Source: an uncultured Chloroflexota bacterium (GTDB taxonomy: Bacteria; Chloroflexota; UBA11872; UBA12225). From it: a DNA stretch of 40,869 nucleotides. The stretch covers positions 1-40,869 of the forward strand of contig CADCTC010000206.1 in assembly GCA_902805635.1 (NCBI GenBank), in the 5' to 3' direction. Each line of letters starts with the position of its first letter. The stretch's first letter is position 1. The notes under the pieces were generated by a model. It was not told the origin of the DNA and ran no database searches. It worked only from the letters and a program-made list of their open reading frames with translations. Of the stretch, positions 1 through 7,317 are shown piece after piece. The position numbers and the translations under genes are program-made.

Positions 1-149
1 ACGCCTACTTCATCGACTACGGCTCTGCGCGCCCCGACTACATCAAGGCGTTCTTCAAGAACGTCAACTGGGACAAGGTCTCCCAGAACTACGACAAGGC
101 CCAGCAGATGGCCAGGATCTCCGGCACCGCGTCGATGGGAGTACGCTAG
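1..149 (+). CDS. Superoxide dismutase (Fe/Mn type), C-terminal end only
   Basis: The reading frame is open from the left edge (first full codon at base 3) to TAG at 147-149 and gives the last 48 residues of a protein. The segment beginning AYFIDYGSARPDYIKAFF and continuing NVNWDKV matches the C-terminus of Fe/Mn superoxide dismutases, where DVWEHAY is followed by a Tyr, an RPDYI stretch and a VNW motif. The metal ligands of the DVWEH motif would lie just left of the window, so metal specificity cannot be judged. The enzyme dismutes superoxide to peroxide and oxygen. Its stop codon shares one base with the GTG of the next gene (TAGTG), so the two are probably translationally coupled in a redox-stress operon. 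The family call is from memory of the motif and is fairly secure. Confidence 0.82.
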   Translation, partial: AYFIDYGSARPDYIKAFFKNVNWDKVSQNYDKAQQMARISGTASMGVR

Positions 150-703
150 TGACCGCGCCCGGACCTCATGCGGCAGCTGCTCGGCTGGCCGTGCCTGTGG
201 GCGGCCATGACCATGGCCGCGGGCCGGTGGACGCGCCGGTGACGCTGGTGGAGTATGGCGACTTTGAGTGCCGAGCTTGCGCAGCGGCAACGGCGGTGCT
301 GCGGGAAGTACGGCACCGACTGGAGGATCGGGTCCGGCTCGTGTTCCGCCATTTCCCCGTGCGTCACAGTCACCCCCATGCACAGTGGGCCGCCGAGGCA
401 GCGGAGGCGGCCGGCGCTCAGGGCCGGTTCTGGGAGATGCACGACGAGCTCTTCGTGCACCAGAACCTATTGGGCGACGAGCACCTAGATCTTTACGCCC
501 CTCGTCTGGGGCTCGATTCGGTGCGCCTGCGGCGCGACTTGGCCGAGCACGTCTACGCCCCGCGGGTGCAAGCCGACTACGAGAGCGGCGAGCGGAGCGG
601 CGTGGGGGGCACGCCGACGATCTTCATCGATGGCGTGCGCTACGACGGTTCACATGAATTGGAGCCGCTCATTGCGGCGGTCGCGACGGCCGCTCGGCGA
701 TAG
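149..703 (+). CDS. DsbA-family thioredoxin-fold oxidoreductase
   Basis: A 184-residue protein starting at GTG, which overlaps the stop of the SOD gene. A short N-terminal region with an HDHG stretch leads into VTLVEYGDFECRAC, carrying a thioredoxin-type C41-x-x-C44 pair. A helical insert follows (FRHFPVRHSHPHA, then ALYDEL-like residues), and the cis-proline loop GGTPTIFIDG comes near the C-terminus. This is the DsbA/thioredoxin_4 layout (roughly residues 20-180). No signal peptide or membrane anchor is visible, which suggests a cytoplasmic disulfide oxidoreductase or a 2-hydroxychromene-isomerase-like relative rather than a secreted DsbA. The neighbours (SOD before, a thioredoxin-reductase fusion after) fit a thiol/peroxide stress role. 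The substrate is unknown. Confidence 0.85.
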   Translation: MTAPGPHAAAARLAVPVGGHDHGRGPVDAPVTLVEYGDFECRACAAATAVLREVRHRLEDRVRLVFRHFPVRHSHPHAQWAAEAAEAAGAQGRFWEMHDELFVHQNLLGDEHLDLYAPRLGLDSVRLRRDLAEHVYAPRVQADYESGERSGVGGTPTIFIDGVRYDGSHELEPLIAAVATAARR

Positions 704-803
704 CCGCCGCCTATCTATGCGCCCGCGCCCTGCGCGCGGTGTTGGCTGAGCCCCGAGGGTGCGACGACTGGCACCGTACTGACATTTGGAGGTGGACCCA
801 CCG

Positions 804-2558
804 ATGGAGACCTCGCCCACTCTCACGCCGGCCGCTAGTGCGCGCGGTCAGACGCCGAACGCGGATGCCGTGGCGCTGTCGATGCCCGGCATCTCGCCGC
901 ATCTGGATGAGGAGCAGCTCAACCGACTGCGCGCCTACGGCACCGAGCACGACGTCGCCGAAGGGGCCATCCTCCTGACGCCGGGAGAGAGCGCGAACGC
1001 CATGCTCGTCGTCCTCGATGGCGAGTTTGAGGCGGTCGAGTCCTACGGCAGGCCGGACGAGCGGAGCCTGGCGCGCTTCGGTCCCATGCAATTCCTCGGC
1101 GAGCTGGGCCTGCTGAAGGGCAGACGGGTCACCAAAACTACCATCATGCGCCGCAAGGGGCGGGTGCTCCGGATCGCCGTCCCGGCGCTCCGCACGGTGA
1201 TGGCGCAGGAGCCGGAACTCAGCGAGCTGCTCCTGCGCACCTTCCTGCTGCGCCACGCCTTCCTGCTGCGTCTGGGCGCGGGGCTGACGCTCGTCGGGTC
1301 ACCGTTCGACCCGAACACGCGGCGCCTGCTGGAGGCGTTCGCGCGCCACCAGATGCCGATGCGGTGGCTCAACGTGGAGACCGAGCCCGAGGCCGAGGCG
1401 CTGCTGTGCGAGGCGGGCGTGCCCACGAGCGATCTGCCGATCGTCCTGGTCCCAGGCGGCTCGCTCTTGCGCAACCCGAGCGTGGCGGCGGTCAGCGAAG
1501 CGCTGGGGGGCGCCGGGCCCGACACCGATACCGACGGCGCCGCTTGCACGTGCGACCTGCTGATCGTCGGCGGCGGCCCCGGCGGGCTCGGGGCCGCGGT
1601 GTACGGGGCGTCCGAGGGACTGGCCACGGCGCTGGTCGATGGCGGAGCCCTCGGCGGGCAGGCGGGAACCTCCGCCCGCATCGAGAACTATCTGGGCTTT
1701 CCCGCCGGCCTGTCCGGCGCAGAGCTCACGGCCCGCGCCGCGTTGCAGGCGGAGAAGTTCGGAGCGCGCGTCGTCCTGGCCACCGAGGCGGTCTCCCTCT
1801 CGTCGGCGCGTGGCGTGCACACGGTGGCGTTAGACGATGGCCACACCGTCACCGCCCGAACGGTCATCATCGCGACCGGCGCCCGGTACAACCGGCTCAC
1901 GCTCGAGCGAGTCTCTGACTTCGAGGGCGTGAGCGTCTTCTATGCGGCGACACAAATGGAGGCGCAAGCGTGTTCCGATGGCGCGGTCGCCGTGGTGGGC
2001 GGCGCCAACTCGGCGGGGCAGGCGGCACTGTTCCTCGCGCGCACGTGTCGTGAGGTGCACGTCATCATTCGCCGGTCCGGGCTGGAAGACTCAATGTCGC
2101 GTTACCTGATCGACGCGATCTCCCGCCACCCGAGAATCACCGTCAGGCCGTTTACCCAGGTGACGCGTCTCTTGGGGGCGGAGCAGCTCGAAGGCGTGGA
2201 GCTGACGGACTCGCGCGCGCAGCGGACGGAGACGCTGCCGGTCTGCGGGCTGTTCGTGTTCATCGGCGCCAGTGCCTGCACGGACTGGCTGGGCGGACAG
2301 CTCTCGCACGACGAGCACGGCTTCCTGCACACCGGCGACGCAATTCCGCTCGCAGAGCGCGATCCGGGAGCGCCACCGCCGCTGCTGCTCGAGACCAGCC
2401 GTACCGGAGTGTTCTGCGTCGGCGATGTCCGAAGTGGGTCGGTCAAGCGCGTGGCAACCGCGATCGGCGAAGGGGCCATGGCGGTGCGGCTCGTGTTCGA
2501 CCGCATCGCCCTCCCTTATGTTCACGTGCCCGCCACCGCCACCGCGGTCCCTGCCTGA
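804..2558 (+). CDS. cNMP-binding domain / thioredoxin reductase-like FAD fusion protein
   Basis: Start chosen at ATG 804 because GGAGGTG lies at 789-795, 8 nt upstream; an in-frame TTG at 786 has no such site. The protein has 584 residues in three parts. A cyclic-nucleotide-binding (CAP_ED-like) domain spans about 35-150, with LVVLDGEFEAV and FLGELGLL. A thioredoxin-like segment spans about 160-235. A class II flavin reductase module spans about 250-575, with the FAD motif VGGGPGGLG (255-263), the GGQAG patch, an ATG motif and an NADPH motif VVGGANSAGQAA (397-408). The position that holds CATC in true thioredoxin reductases reads YAATQMEAQAC (380-390), so the redox Cys pair is missing. In this family the fused thioredoxin-like part or another acceptor may take the electrons. 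It is probably regulated by a nucleotide or redox ligand at its N-terminus. Confidence 0.88.
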   Translation: METSPTLTPAASARGQTPNADAVALSMPGISPHLDEEQLNRLRAYGTEHDVAEGAILLTPGESANAMLVVLDGEFEAVESYGRPDERSLARFGPMQFLGELGLLKGRRVTKTTIMRRKGRVLRIAVPALRTVMAQEPELSELLLRTFLLRHAFLLRLGAGLTLVGSPFDPNTRRLLEAFARHQMPMRWLNVETEPEAEALLCEAGVPTSDLPIVLVPGGSLLRNPSVAAVSEALGGAGPDTDTDGAACTCDLLIVGGGPGGLGAAVYGASEGLATALVDGGALGGQAGTSARIENYLGFPAGLSGAELTARAALQAEKFGARVVLATEAVSLSSARGVHTVALDDGHTVTARTVIIATGARYNRLTLERVSDFEGVSVFYAATQMEAQACSDGAVAVVGGANSAGQAALFLARTCREVHVIIRRSGLEDSMSRYLIDAISRHPRITVRPFTQVTRLLGAEQLEGVELTDSRAQRTETLPVCGLFVFIGASACTDWLGGQLSHDEHGFLHTGDAIPLAERDPGAPPPLLLETSRTGVFCVGDVRSGSVKRVATAIGEGAMAVRLVFDRIALPYVHVPATATAVPA

Positions 2559-2569
2559 GCACCAGATCA

Positions 2570-3841
2570 CTAGACGAGCTCGAACCCCAGGTGCTCCGTG
2601 ACGCGCTCGAACGCCGCCAGCATCGAGGCCACGTCGTCCCCGGCCATGTTGACCATGCCGTAGCGCCACGTGCTGCCGTCTCCCTGGTTGGTTTCTGAGA
2701 GACGCTGCCCGGGACGGCAGTACGCCTTGACGAGCGTCACCGGCCAGCGCTCCTCCACCGCCCGGACATCCGCGGCCGAGGGCACCCGCACCACACGCTG
2801 GTCCTCGAACGTGCGCAGCGGAAAGCTCGCCGCCACCCGGTGGGCTCCCCTGCCGGGCCGCCAGGCGGGCCGTTCCCCGGCGGCGAGCGCCAGCAGCACC
2901 TCGTACGTGTTGGTGCCGTCCACCAACTCGTAGAGGTCAGCAAACTGCCCGCACATGCGCGGGTTGATCTCGATGATGCGCAGGTCCTCTCCCTCCGGCG
3001 CGCCGGCATCGTAGAACAGCTCCACGTTGAACAGCGACTGGTCGAGTCCCGTCGCCCGCACGGCGCGCGCGGCGATCTCGCCCATCCTGGCCTGGATCGC
3101 CGCGGGAAGCTGGGAGGGGTAGTCGAAGCGCCGGAAGCTGATGGTGCCGGGGAACATCACCGAGTCCACCACGCCCATGATCTGCACCTCGCCCTCGCAG
3201 ACGAATCCCTCCACCGTCACCTGCTCCCCACGGCATAGCTGCTCCGCGAGCAGGGAGCCGCCGTCCTTCTCCAGCGACGTGTAGCGGCGCAGCAGCTGGT
3301 TGAAGGGCCGGACGAAGGCGGTGAGGTGCTCCCGCACGTCGGGCCGGATCAGGAGTCCCTGGAGCTGCTCGTGGGTGTCTACGCGCTCCGCCAAGACCGA
3401 GAACCAGGACTTGACCGGCTTCACGAAGACCGGGAACGGCAGGGCCAGGTGCTCGCCCGCCGCCACGGCGGCGGGGTCCACCAGCGTAAAGCCCGGCGTG
3501 GCCTCCGGGACGGCCTTTCGCTGCGCCAGCCGTGAGTAGTACTTGTGCGAGCACCGGAAGACGGCCTCGGGGCCGGGGCCCGGCAGCGCCAGCTCGCGCG
3601 CCAGGGCGGCGGCCACGAGAGCTCCCGGATAGTCGCTAGAGCTGGCCACGCCGTCCACCGGCTCGCGACGGACGTGCGCCAGTGCCGCCTCGATGAAGCC
3701 TGCCGCGTCGAACGCCGCCGGGTCATCCTCGGCGTCGTGCCCGTACGGGATCACCTCATAGCGGCCCGCCAGCCGCGGCGCCACGCGGGCCAGCTGAACG
3801 TCGTCCCAGGAATTGGGGCAGACCAGGAGGATCCGCTTCAT
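2570..3841 (-). CDS. ATP-grasp carboxylate-amine ligase-like protein
   Basis: 423 residues starting MKRILLVCPNSWDD at ATG 3841. This start overlaps the stop of the upstream gene by 4 bp (ATGA), which favours it over in-frame starts further up. An N-terminal Rossmann-like pre-ATP-grasp domain (about 1-110) leads into the ATP-grasp fold, with FPVFVKPVKSWFS for the ATP-binding lysine region, LLAEQLCRGEQVTVEGFV, and the Mg-binding signature RIIEINPRMCGQFADL. Such enzymes activate a carboxylate as acyl phosphate and couple it to an amine or other nucleophile. The substrate is not predictable here. It is the last gene of the operon that carries the OpuC importer and the DUF1684-SET protein, so its substrate may be the imported compound or its methylated product (inference). 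It ends 11 bp from the convergent reductase gene. Confidence 0.85.
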   Translation of the reverse strand: MKRILLVCPNSWDDVQLARVAPRLAGRYEVIPYGHDAEDDPAAFDAAGFIEAALAHVRREPVDGVASSSDYPGALVAAALARELALPGPGPEAVFRCSHKYYSRLAQRKAVPEATPGFTLVDPAAVAAGEHLALPFPVFVKPVKSWFSVLAERVDTHEQLQGLLIRPDVREHLTAFVRPFNQLLRRYTSLEKDGGSLLAEQLCRGEQVTVEGFVCEGEVQIMGVVDSVMFPGTISFRRFDYPSQLPAAIQARMGEIAARAVRATGLDQSLFNVELFYDAGAPEGEDLRIIEINPRMCGQFADLYELVDGTNTYEVLLALAAGERPAWRPGRGAHRVAASFPLRTFEDQRVVRVPSAADVRAVEERWPVTLVKAYCRPGQRLSETNQGDGSTWRYGMVNMAGDDVASMLAAFERVTEHLGFELV

Positions 3842-4929
3842 CGCAGCGCCGCGGCAGCCGCGGCGCTGCGCAACGACAGCACGTGGGGGCTCACGTCGTA
3901 GCGCAGCAAGACGTCCAGCGGGAGGTCCTCGGCGCCAGAGACGGTGCCCAGGCAGTCGGCAGCGCCGCAGAGGCACGTGAAGGGAGTGGCCATGTGCCAC
4001 TCGGTAGAGGGATAGAAGAAGGTGAGCGCCTCACCGGCCGAGAGATCGCGCACTGCACGAACCGTGAGAGTGGACACGTCCAGCCGGACGCTGGGCGCGC
4101 ACGAGTGGTTGAGGTTGCGGAACAGGCCGAGGTCTTCGATGTGCCCGGACTCCGAGACCTGGATGGAATACCGCGTGGGCTGCGGCAAGCGCGGCGCGCC
4201 GGCAAACGAGGCGACCTGCGCGTTGGCAGGGATCGGTTCCAAGGTCACCAGCTGCGTGCCTTGTGCGCCGGACGGCTGGACCGCCAGGGCAGGGGGATCG
4301 TAGACATGCTCGCCGGCAGAGACTGCGCCGGGCAGCCAGTTCTCGCCGGGCGCGAGGGGACAGGACCAGGTCTCCTCGTAGTGACAGGAAGGGTGGTAGG
4401 CAAAGTTGAAGTCCAGGATGAGCCGCCCGTCCGCGGTTGTGCCCAGATCGGCGCCTTTAACCGTGTCCAGCAGGTAGCGGCCGCCCCCGTAGGTGGTGCG
4501 TCCGGAGGTGGCATCGCGGAAGGGAAGGAAGAGACCTCCCCCGTACGCATCGAGCCAGTACACGTGCAGCCGGCCGATCGGGAGGTCAACTGCGCCCGCG
4601 CGCACGAACGGCGCGCCGGCCCCTGCGCCCGACCCGGCCACCGTCGGCGTCTCCTCGCCGGCCACCCTGTCGGCCGCCCCGCCGGGAGTCAGCGGGATGG
4701 TGAAGGCGAGGTCCGGATCGTACTCGTAGTAGCGAAGGCCGGCAAAGGCCGCGCGCTCTCCGGGCGAGAGCGCAGACTGGGGGTGCGTTCGGAAGAGCGC
4801 GTCCCGCTCGCGGCGCCAGTGGGCGTGCGCCGCCTCCGGGTCCTGGGCGTACAAGCCGCGGACGGCCGCGTAGAGCGCGTGGACGCGGCGGCGGTAGTCG
4901 GCGAGCTGGAGGTAGTCCTGGGAGGTCAC
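3838..4929 (-). CDS. DUF1684-SET domain fusion protein (putative methyltransferase)
   Basis: 363 residues from GTG 4929, which lies 3 bp after the stop of the substrate-binding protein gene. Residues 1-207 look like DUF1684: YYEYDPDLAF, FRDATSGRTTYGGGRYL (137-153), then DFNFAYHPSC (173-182) and SCPLAPGENWLPGAV (189-203). Residues about 212-335 look like a SET domain with post-SET: LFRNLNHSCAPS (269-280, the NHSC cofactor/pseudoknot motif), GEALTFFYPSTEW (299-311), and CLCGAADC giving C319, C321 and C326 as zinc ligands. SET enzymes transfer methyl groups from S-adenosylmethionine to lysine-type amines. DUF1684 has no function I can assign. A fusion of the two inside an osmolyte-importer operon is unexpected. 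Whether it acts on a protein or on a small amine is open. Confidence 0.8.
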   Translation of the reverse strand: MTSQDYLQLADYRRRVHALYAAVRGLYAQDPEAAHAHWRRERDALFRTHPQSALSPGERAAFAGLRYYEYDPDLAFTIPLTPGGAADRVAGEETPTVAGSGAGAGAPFVRAGAVDLPIGRLHVYWLDAYGGGLFLPFRDATSGRTTYGGGRYLLDTVKGADLGTTADGRLILDFNFAYHPSCHYEETWSCPLAPGENWLPGAVSAGEHVYDPPALAVQPSGAQGTQLVTLEPIPANAQVASFAGAPRLPQPTRYSIQVSESGHIEDLGLFRNLNHSCAPSVRLDVSTLTVRAVRDLSAGEALTFFYPSTEWHMATPFTCLCGAADCLGTVSGAEDLPLDVLLRYDVSPHVLSLRSAAAAAALR

Positions 4930-4932
4930 CGA

Positions 4933-5868
4933 CTACTTCACGAGACTCTTCTGCTTGAGCCAGGCGCCGGCCACCGCCTTGGGGTCCTGCTTGTCCACGC
5001 CCACTTTGCGGTTGAGGCCCGTCAGTTCCTCCGTGGTGAGCGCCCTGGAGACGCCGTTGAGCAGCGTCGTGAAGGCGGGAGGCGCCTTGGCAAGCAGATC
5101 ATTGCGCACCACCGGCGCAACGTTATCCGCCAGCTGGAGGCTCTTGTCATCGCGGAGCAAGACGAAGTTCTCCACCTGGATGACCGCGTCAGTCGTGAAG
5201 AGTACGGCCACGTCTATCTGGTTGCCCTTGAGCGCCGCCACCGTCAGCGGCCCCCCCGCGTCCAGCGGCTTGAAGTCCTTGAACTTCAGCCCGTAGGTCG
5301 TCTCTAGCCCTTGCTGACAGAACTCTCGGATAGGGCACTCCGGCGGCCCGCCGAGCACGAGCGTGCCGTTGTGGGCGGCCAGGTCCGAGACCCTCGTCGC
5401 CCTGAGCTTGTCGGCGGTGGCCTTGGTAAGGACGAAGCCGTTCACGTCCACGGCCGGAGCATAGTCCAGGACCGTGAGGTTCTTGGCCTTGAGCGCCTCT
5501 TGGAGGTTCCGGTGCGTCGTCGCGGCGTCGCTGGTCGCCTTCTTCTGGTCCTTGGTCAGAAACACCAGGTACGTGGCCAGGTACTCTGGGTAGAGGTCGA
5601 TCTGCCCCGATTCCAGTGCGGGGGCGACGATCTCGCGGGCGCCAAGGTTCAGCTTGCGCTCCACCTTATAGCCGTCGGCCTCCAACGCCTGCCCGTACAG
5701 CTCCGCCACTACGAGCTGCTCGGCAAAGTTGGTCGAGCCCACGCGAACGGTAGGCTTGGCCCCAGCGCCACCGGAGGCACCGGACCCTCCGGCGCCACCG
5801 CTTGCGGCTTGGCCGCACGCGGCGAGGGCAACGCCTGCGATGCCGGTGATGATGGTAGATCTGCGCAC
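4933..5868 (-). CDS. OpuC-type osmolyte ABC transporter, substrate-binding lipoprotein
   Basis: 311 residues. The N-terminus is a lipoprotein signal: charged MRRS, a short hydrophobic stretch and the lipobox L15-A-A-C18, followed by a Gly/Ser/Ala-rich linker. The mature part follows the glycine-betaine/carnitine/choline binder fold (OpuAC/OsmF/ProX type): VRVGSTNFAEQLVVAELY, the LYPEYLATYL motif, GGPPECPIREFCQQGLE, and a second lobe with GNQIDVAVLFTTDAVI. It captures a quaternary or related amine outside the cell for the two permeases encoded just upstream. The gene lies 22 bp after the second permease and 3 bp before the DUF1684-SET gene. The precise ligand (betaine, carnitine, choline, ergothioneine-like) cannot be read from sequence alone. 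Confidence 0.9.
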   Translation of the reverse strand: MRRSTIITGIAGVALAACGQAASGGAGGSGASGGAGAKPTVRVGSTNFAEQLVVAELYGQALEADGYKVERKLNLGAREIVAPALESGQIDLYPEYLATYLVFLTKDQKKATSDAATTHRNLQEALKAKNLTVLDYAPAVDVNGFVLTKATADKLRATRVSDLAAHNGTLVLGGPPECPIREFCQQGLETTYGLKFKDFKPLDAGGPLTVAALKGNQIDVAVLFTTDAVIQVENFVLLRDDKSLQLADNVAPVVRNDLLAKAPPAFTTLLNGVSRALTTEELTGLNRKVGVDKQDPKAVAGAWLKQKSLVK

Positions 5869-5890
5869 GAGCGGCTCCCTTCGAAGGGGG

Positions 5891-6616
5891 TCAGCCTAAC
5901 TCCTGCTCCGACCCTCCCAAGGTCACTTTACTGCATGGCGCGAGGCCCCCCGGACGGAGTAGTCGCTCGGCCGCGGCAAACACTAGCTCGGTAGCGATCG
6001 AGAGCAGCGCCACCAGGGCCGCACCGGCGAGCAGCCGCTCGTCCTCACGGCGGGCGAGGCCATCCACGATGTAGCGCCCCAAGCCGCCGCCGGCCACCAA
6101 TGCGCCCAGCGTGGCGGTGGCGACGGTGGTGACGGCGGCGTTGCGCACCCCCGCGGCGATCACCGGCAGCGCCAGCGGCAGCTGGACCCGGCGGAGTACC
6201 TGTCCCGGCCGCATTCCCAGCCCGCGCGCCACCTCCAGCACCTCCCTATCGACGTTGCGGAGCGCGATGTAGGTGTTGACCAGGATCAGCGGGACGCCCA
6301 GGGGCACGAGCATGAGGACGGTCGGCCAGAAGCCGAGTCCGAGGCCCAAGCGGAAGGCGATGGGCAGCGCCAGGGCCAGCAGAGCCAGCGAGGGGAGCGC
6401 CCGCCCCACGTTGGCGGCGTTGACGAAGAGCGCGGCGAGGCGCTCCGCGCCGCCGGATGAGGCGCGGTGGCCCAAATAGATGCCGAGCGGCAGCGCGAGC
6501 AGCGCCGCCAGCGCGAGTGCGGAGAAAGAGACGTGCAGGTGTTCCAGGACCCGTGTTGGGATCGAATCGGTCCCTGACCAGCGTGCGGGAGCGGTCAGCC
6601 AGGCAAGCAGCATCAT
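5891..6616 (-). CDS. OpuC-type ABC transporter permease (second permease)
   Basis: About 241 residues if translation starts at the ATG at 6614-6616 (MMLLAWL). The frame is open further upstream as far as a CTG that overlaps the stop of the first permease at 6658-6660, so the N-terminus is uncertain and no convincing ribosome site decides it. It is a polytopic inner-membrane protein of the BPD_transp_1 family. After an N-terminal segment it has VSFSALALAALLALPLGIYLG and the EAA loop LEVARGLGMRPGQVLRRVQLP, followed by AAVTTVATATLGALVAGGG and a last hydrophobic helix. The EAA loop docks onto the ATPase. It forms the translocation path with the other permease and receives substrate from the lipoprotein encoded 22 bp downstream. 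Confidence 0.85.
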   Translation of the reverse strand: MMLLAWLTAPARWSGTDSIPTRVLEHLHVSFSALALAALLALPLGIYLGHRASSGGAERLAALFVNAANVGRALPSLALLALALPIAFRLGLGLGFWPTVLMLVPLGVPLILVNTYIALRNVDREVLEVARGLGMRPGQVLRRVQLPLALPVIAAGVRNAAVTTVATATLGALVAGGGLGRYIVDGLARREDERLLAGAALVALLSIATELVFAAAERLLRPGGLAPCSKVTLGGSEQELG

Positions 6617-6657
6617 GGGCGCGGCGACGGCATAGGCAACGGCATCACCTGGCCGGG

Positions 6658-7305
6658 TCAGCGGGACCAGGGCGTGAGCAGCCGCCCGAGAAGGACCAGC
6701 CCCGAGTCTGCCAGCACGGCCAGGAGCACCGAGAGCAGCGCGCCGACGATGAGGGGAGTGGAGAAGAAGCGCTGGATGCCTTCCATGATGAACGCCCCGA
6801 ACCCGCCCTGGCCGATCAGCGCGGTCACCGTCACCAGCCCGATGGTGGTGACCGCCGCCACCCTCAGCCCGCCGATCACGATCGGGATGGCCAGCGGCAG
6901 CTCCACCCACCACAGCCGCTGCGCTGGCGTCAGACCCAGACCGTCCGCCGTCTCGAGCACGTCCGCGGGCACGGCGCGCAGACCGCCCACAAGCGCACGC
7001 GTGAGGATGAGCAGCGTGTAGGAGACGAGCCCAATCTCTGCCGTGAGCACCGAGAGACCCGTGATGGGCACCAGGAACGCGAACAGCGCGAGCGAGGGGA
7101 TGGCGTATAGCGCGCCGGCCAGCCAGGTGATGGGCGCGTACAGGCCGTGGTAGCGGCGGATCAGGAGCGCAAACAGCAGGGAGATGGCGAACCCCACCCC
7201 CAGCGCGATCAGCGTCAGGGTGACGTGCTCCTGGAAGCGCTGCGCGATGTCCGGCAGGTGCGCCGGCACCCAGGACCAGCGGATGAGTGGCTCGTTCGGA
7301 CTCAC
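6658..7305 (-). CDS. OpuC-type ABC transporter permease (first permease)
   Basis: 215 residues, starting at GTG 7305 (MSPNEPLIRW); the ATG just upstream at 7308-7310 runs into a stop after one codon. About five or six membrane segments are visible, such as VTLTLIALGVGFAISLLFALL and IGLVSYTLLILTRALVGGL. The EAA loop is LETADGLGLTPAQRLWWVELP, followed by GLVTVTALIGQGGFGAFI. This is the standard permease of the glycine betaine/carnitine/choline (OpuCB/OpuBB) class. It begins 12 bp after the ATPase gene and ends just before the second permease. Two distinct permeases with one ATPase is the known OpuC arrangement. Confidence 0.9.
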   Translation of the reverse strand: MSPNEPLIRWSWVPAHLPDIAQRFQEHVTLTLIALGVGFAISLLFALLIRRYHGLYAPITWLAGALYAIPSLALFAFLVPITGLSVLTAEIGLVSYTLLILTRALVGGLRAVPADVLETADGLGLTPAQRLWWVELPLAIPIVIGGLRVAAVTTIGLVTVTALIGQGGFGAFIMEGIQRFFSTPLIVGALLSVLLAVLADSGLVLLGRLLTPWSR

Positions 7306-7317
7306 GACATCACCGGC

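Noticed and set aside
786-803. TTG start for the thioredoxin-reductase fusion
   Set aside because: The ribosome site GGAGGTG lies inside this stretch and serves the ATG at 804.
3842-4000. Longer start for the ATP-grasp protein
   Set aside because: The added residues overlap the SET gene in another frame and are Arg/Pro-rich; ATG 3841 gives a typical N-terminus and an ATGA overlap.
3883-5307. Long open plus-strand frame opposite the SET and binding-protein genes
   Set aside because: Arg/Gly/Val-rich translation with no domain; it is the shadow of real minus-strand genes in a GC-rich genome.
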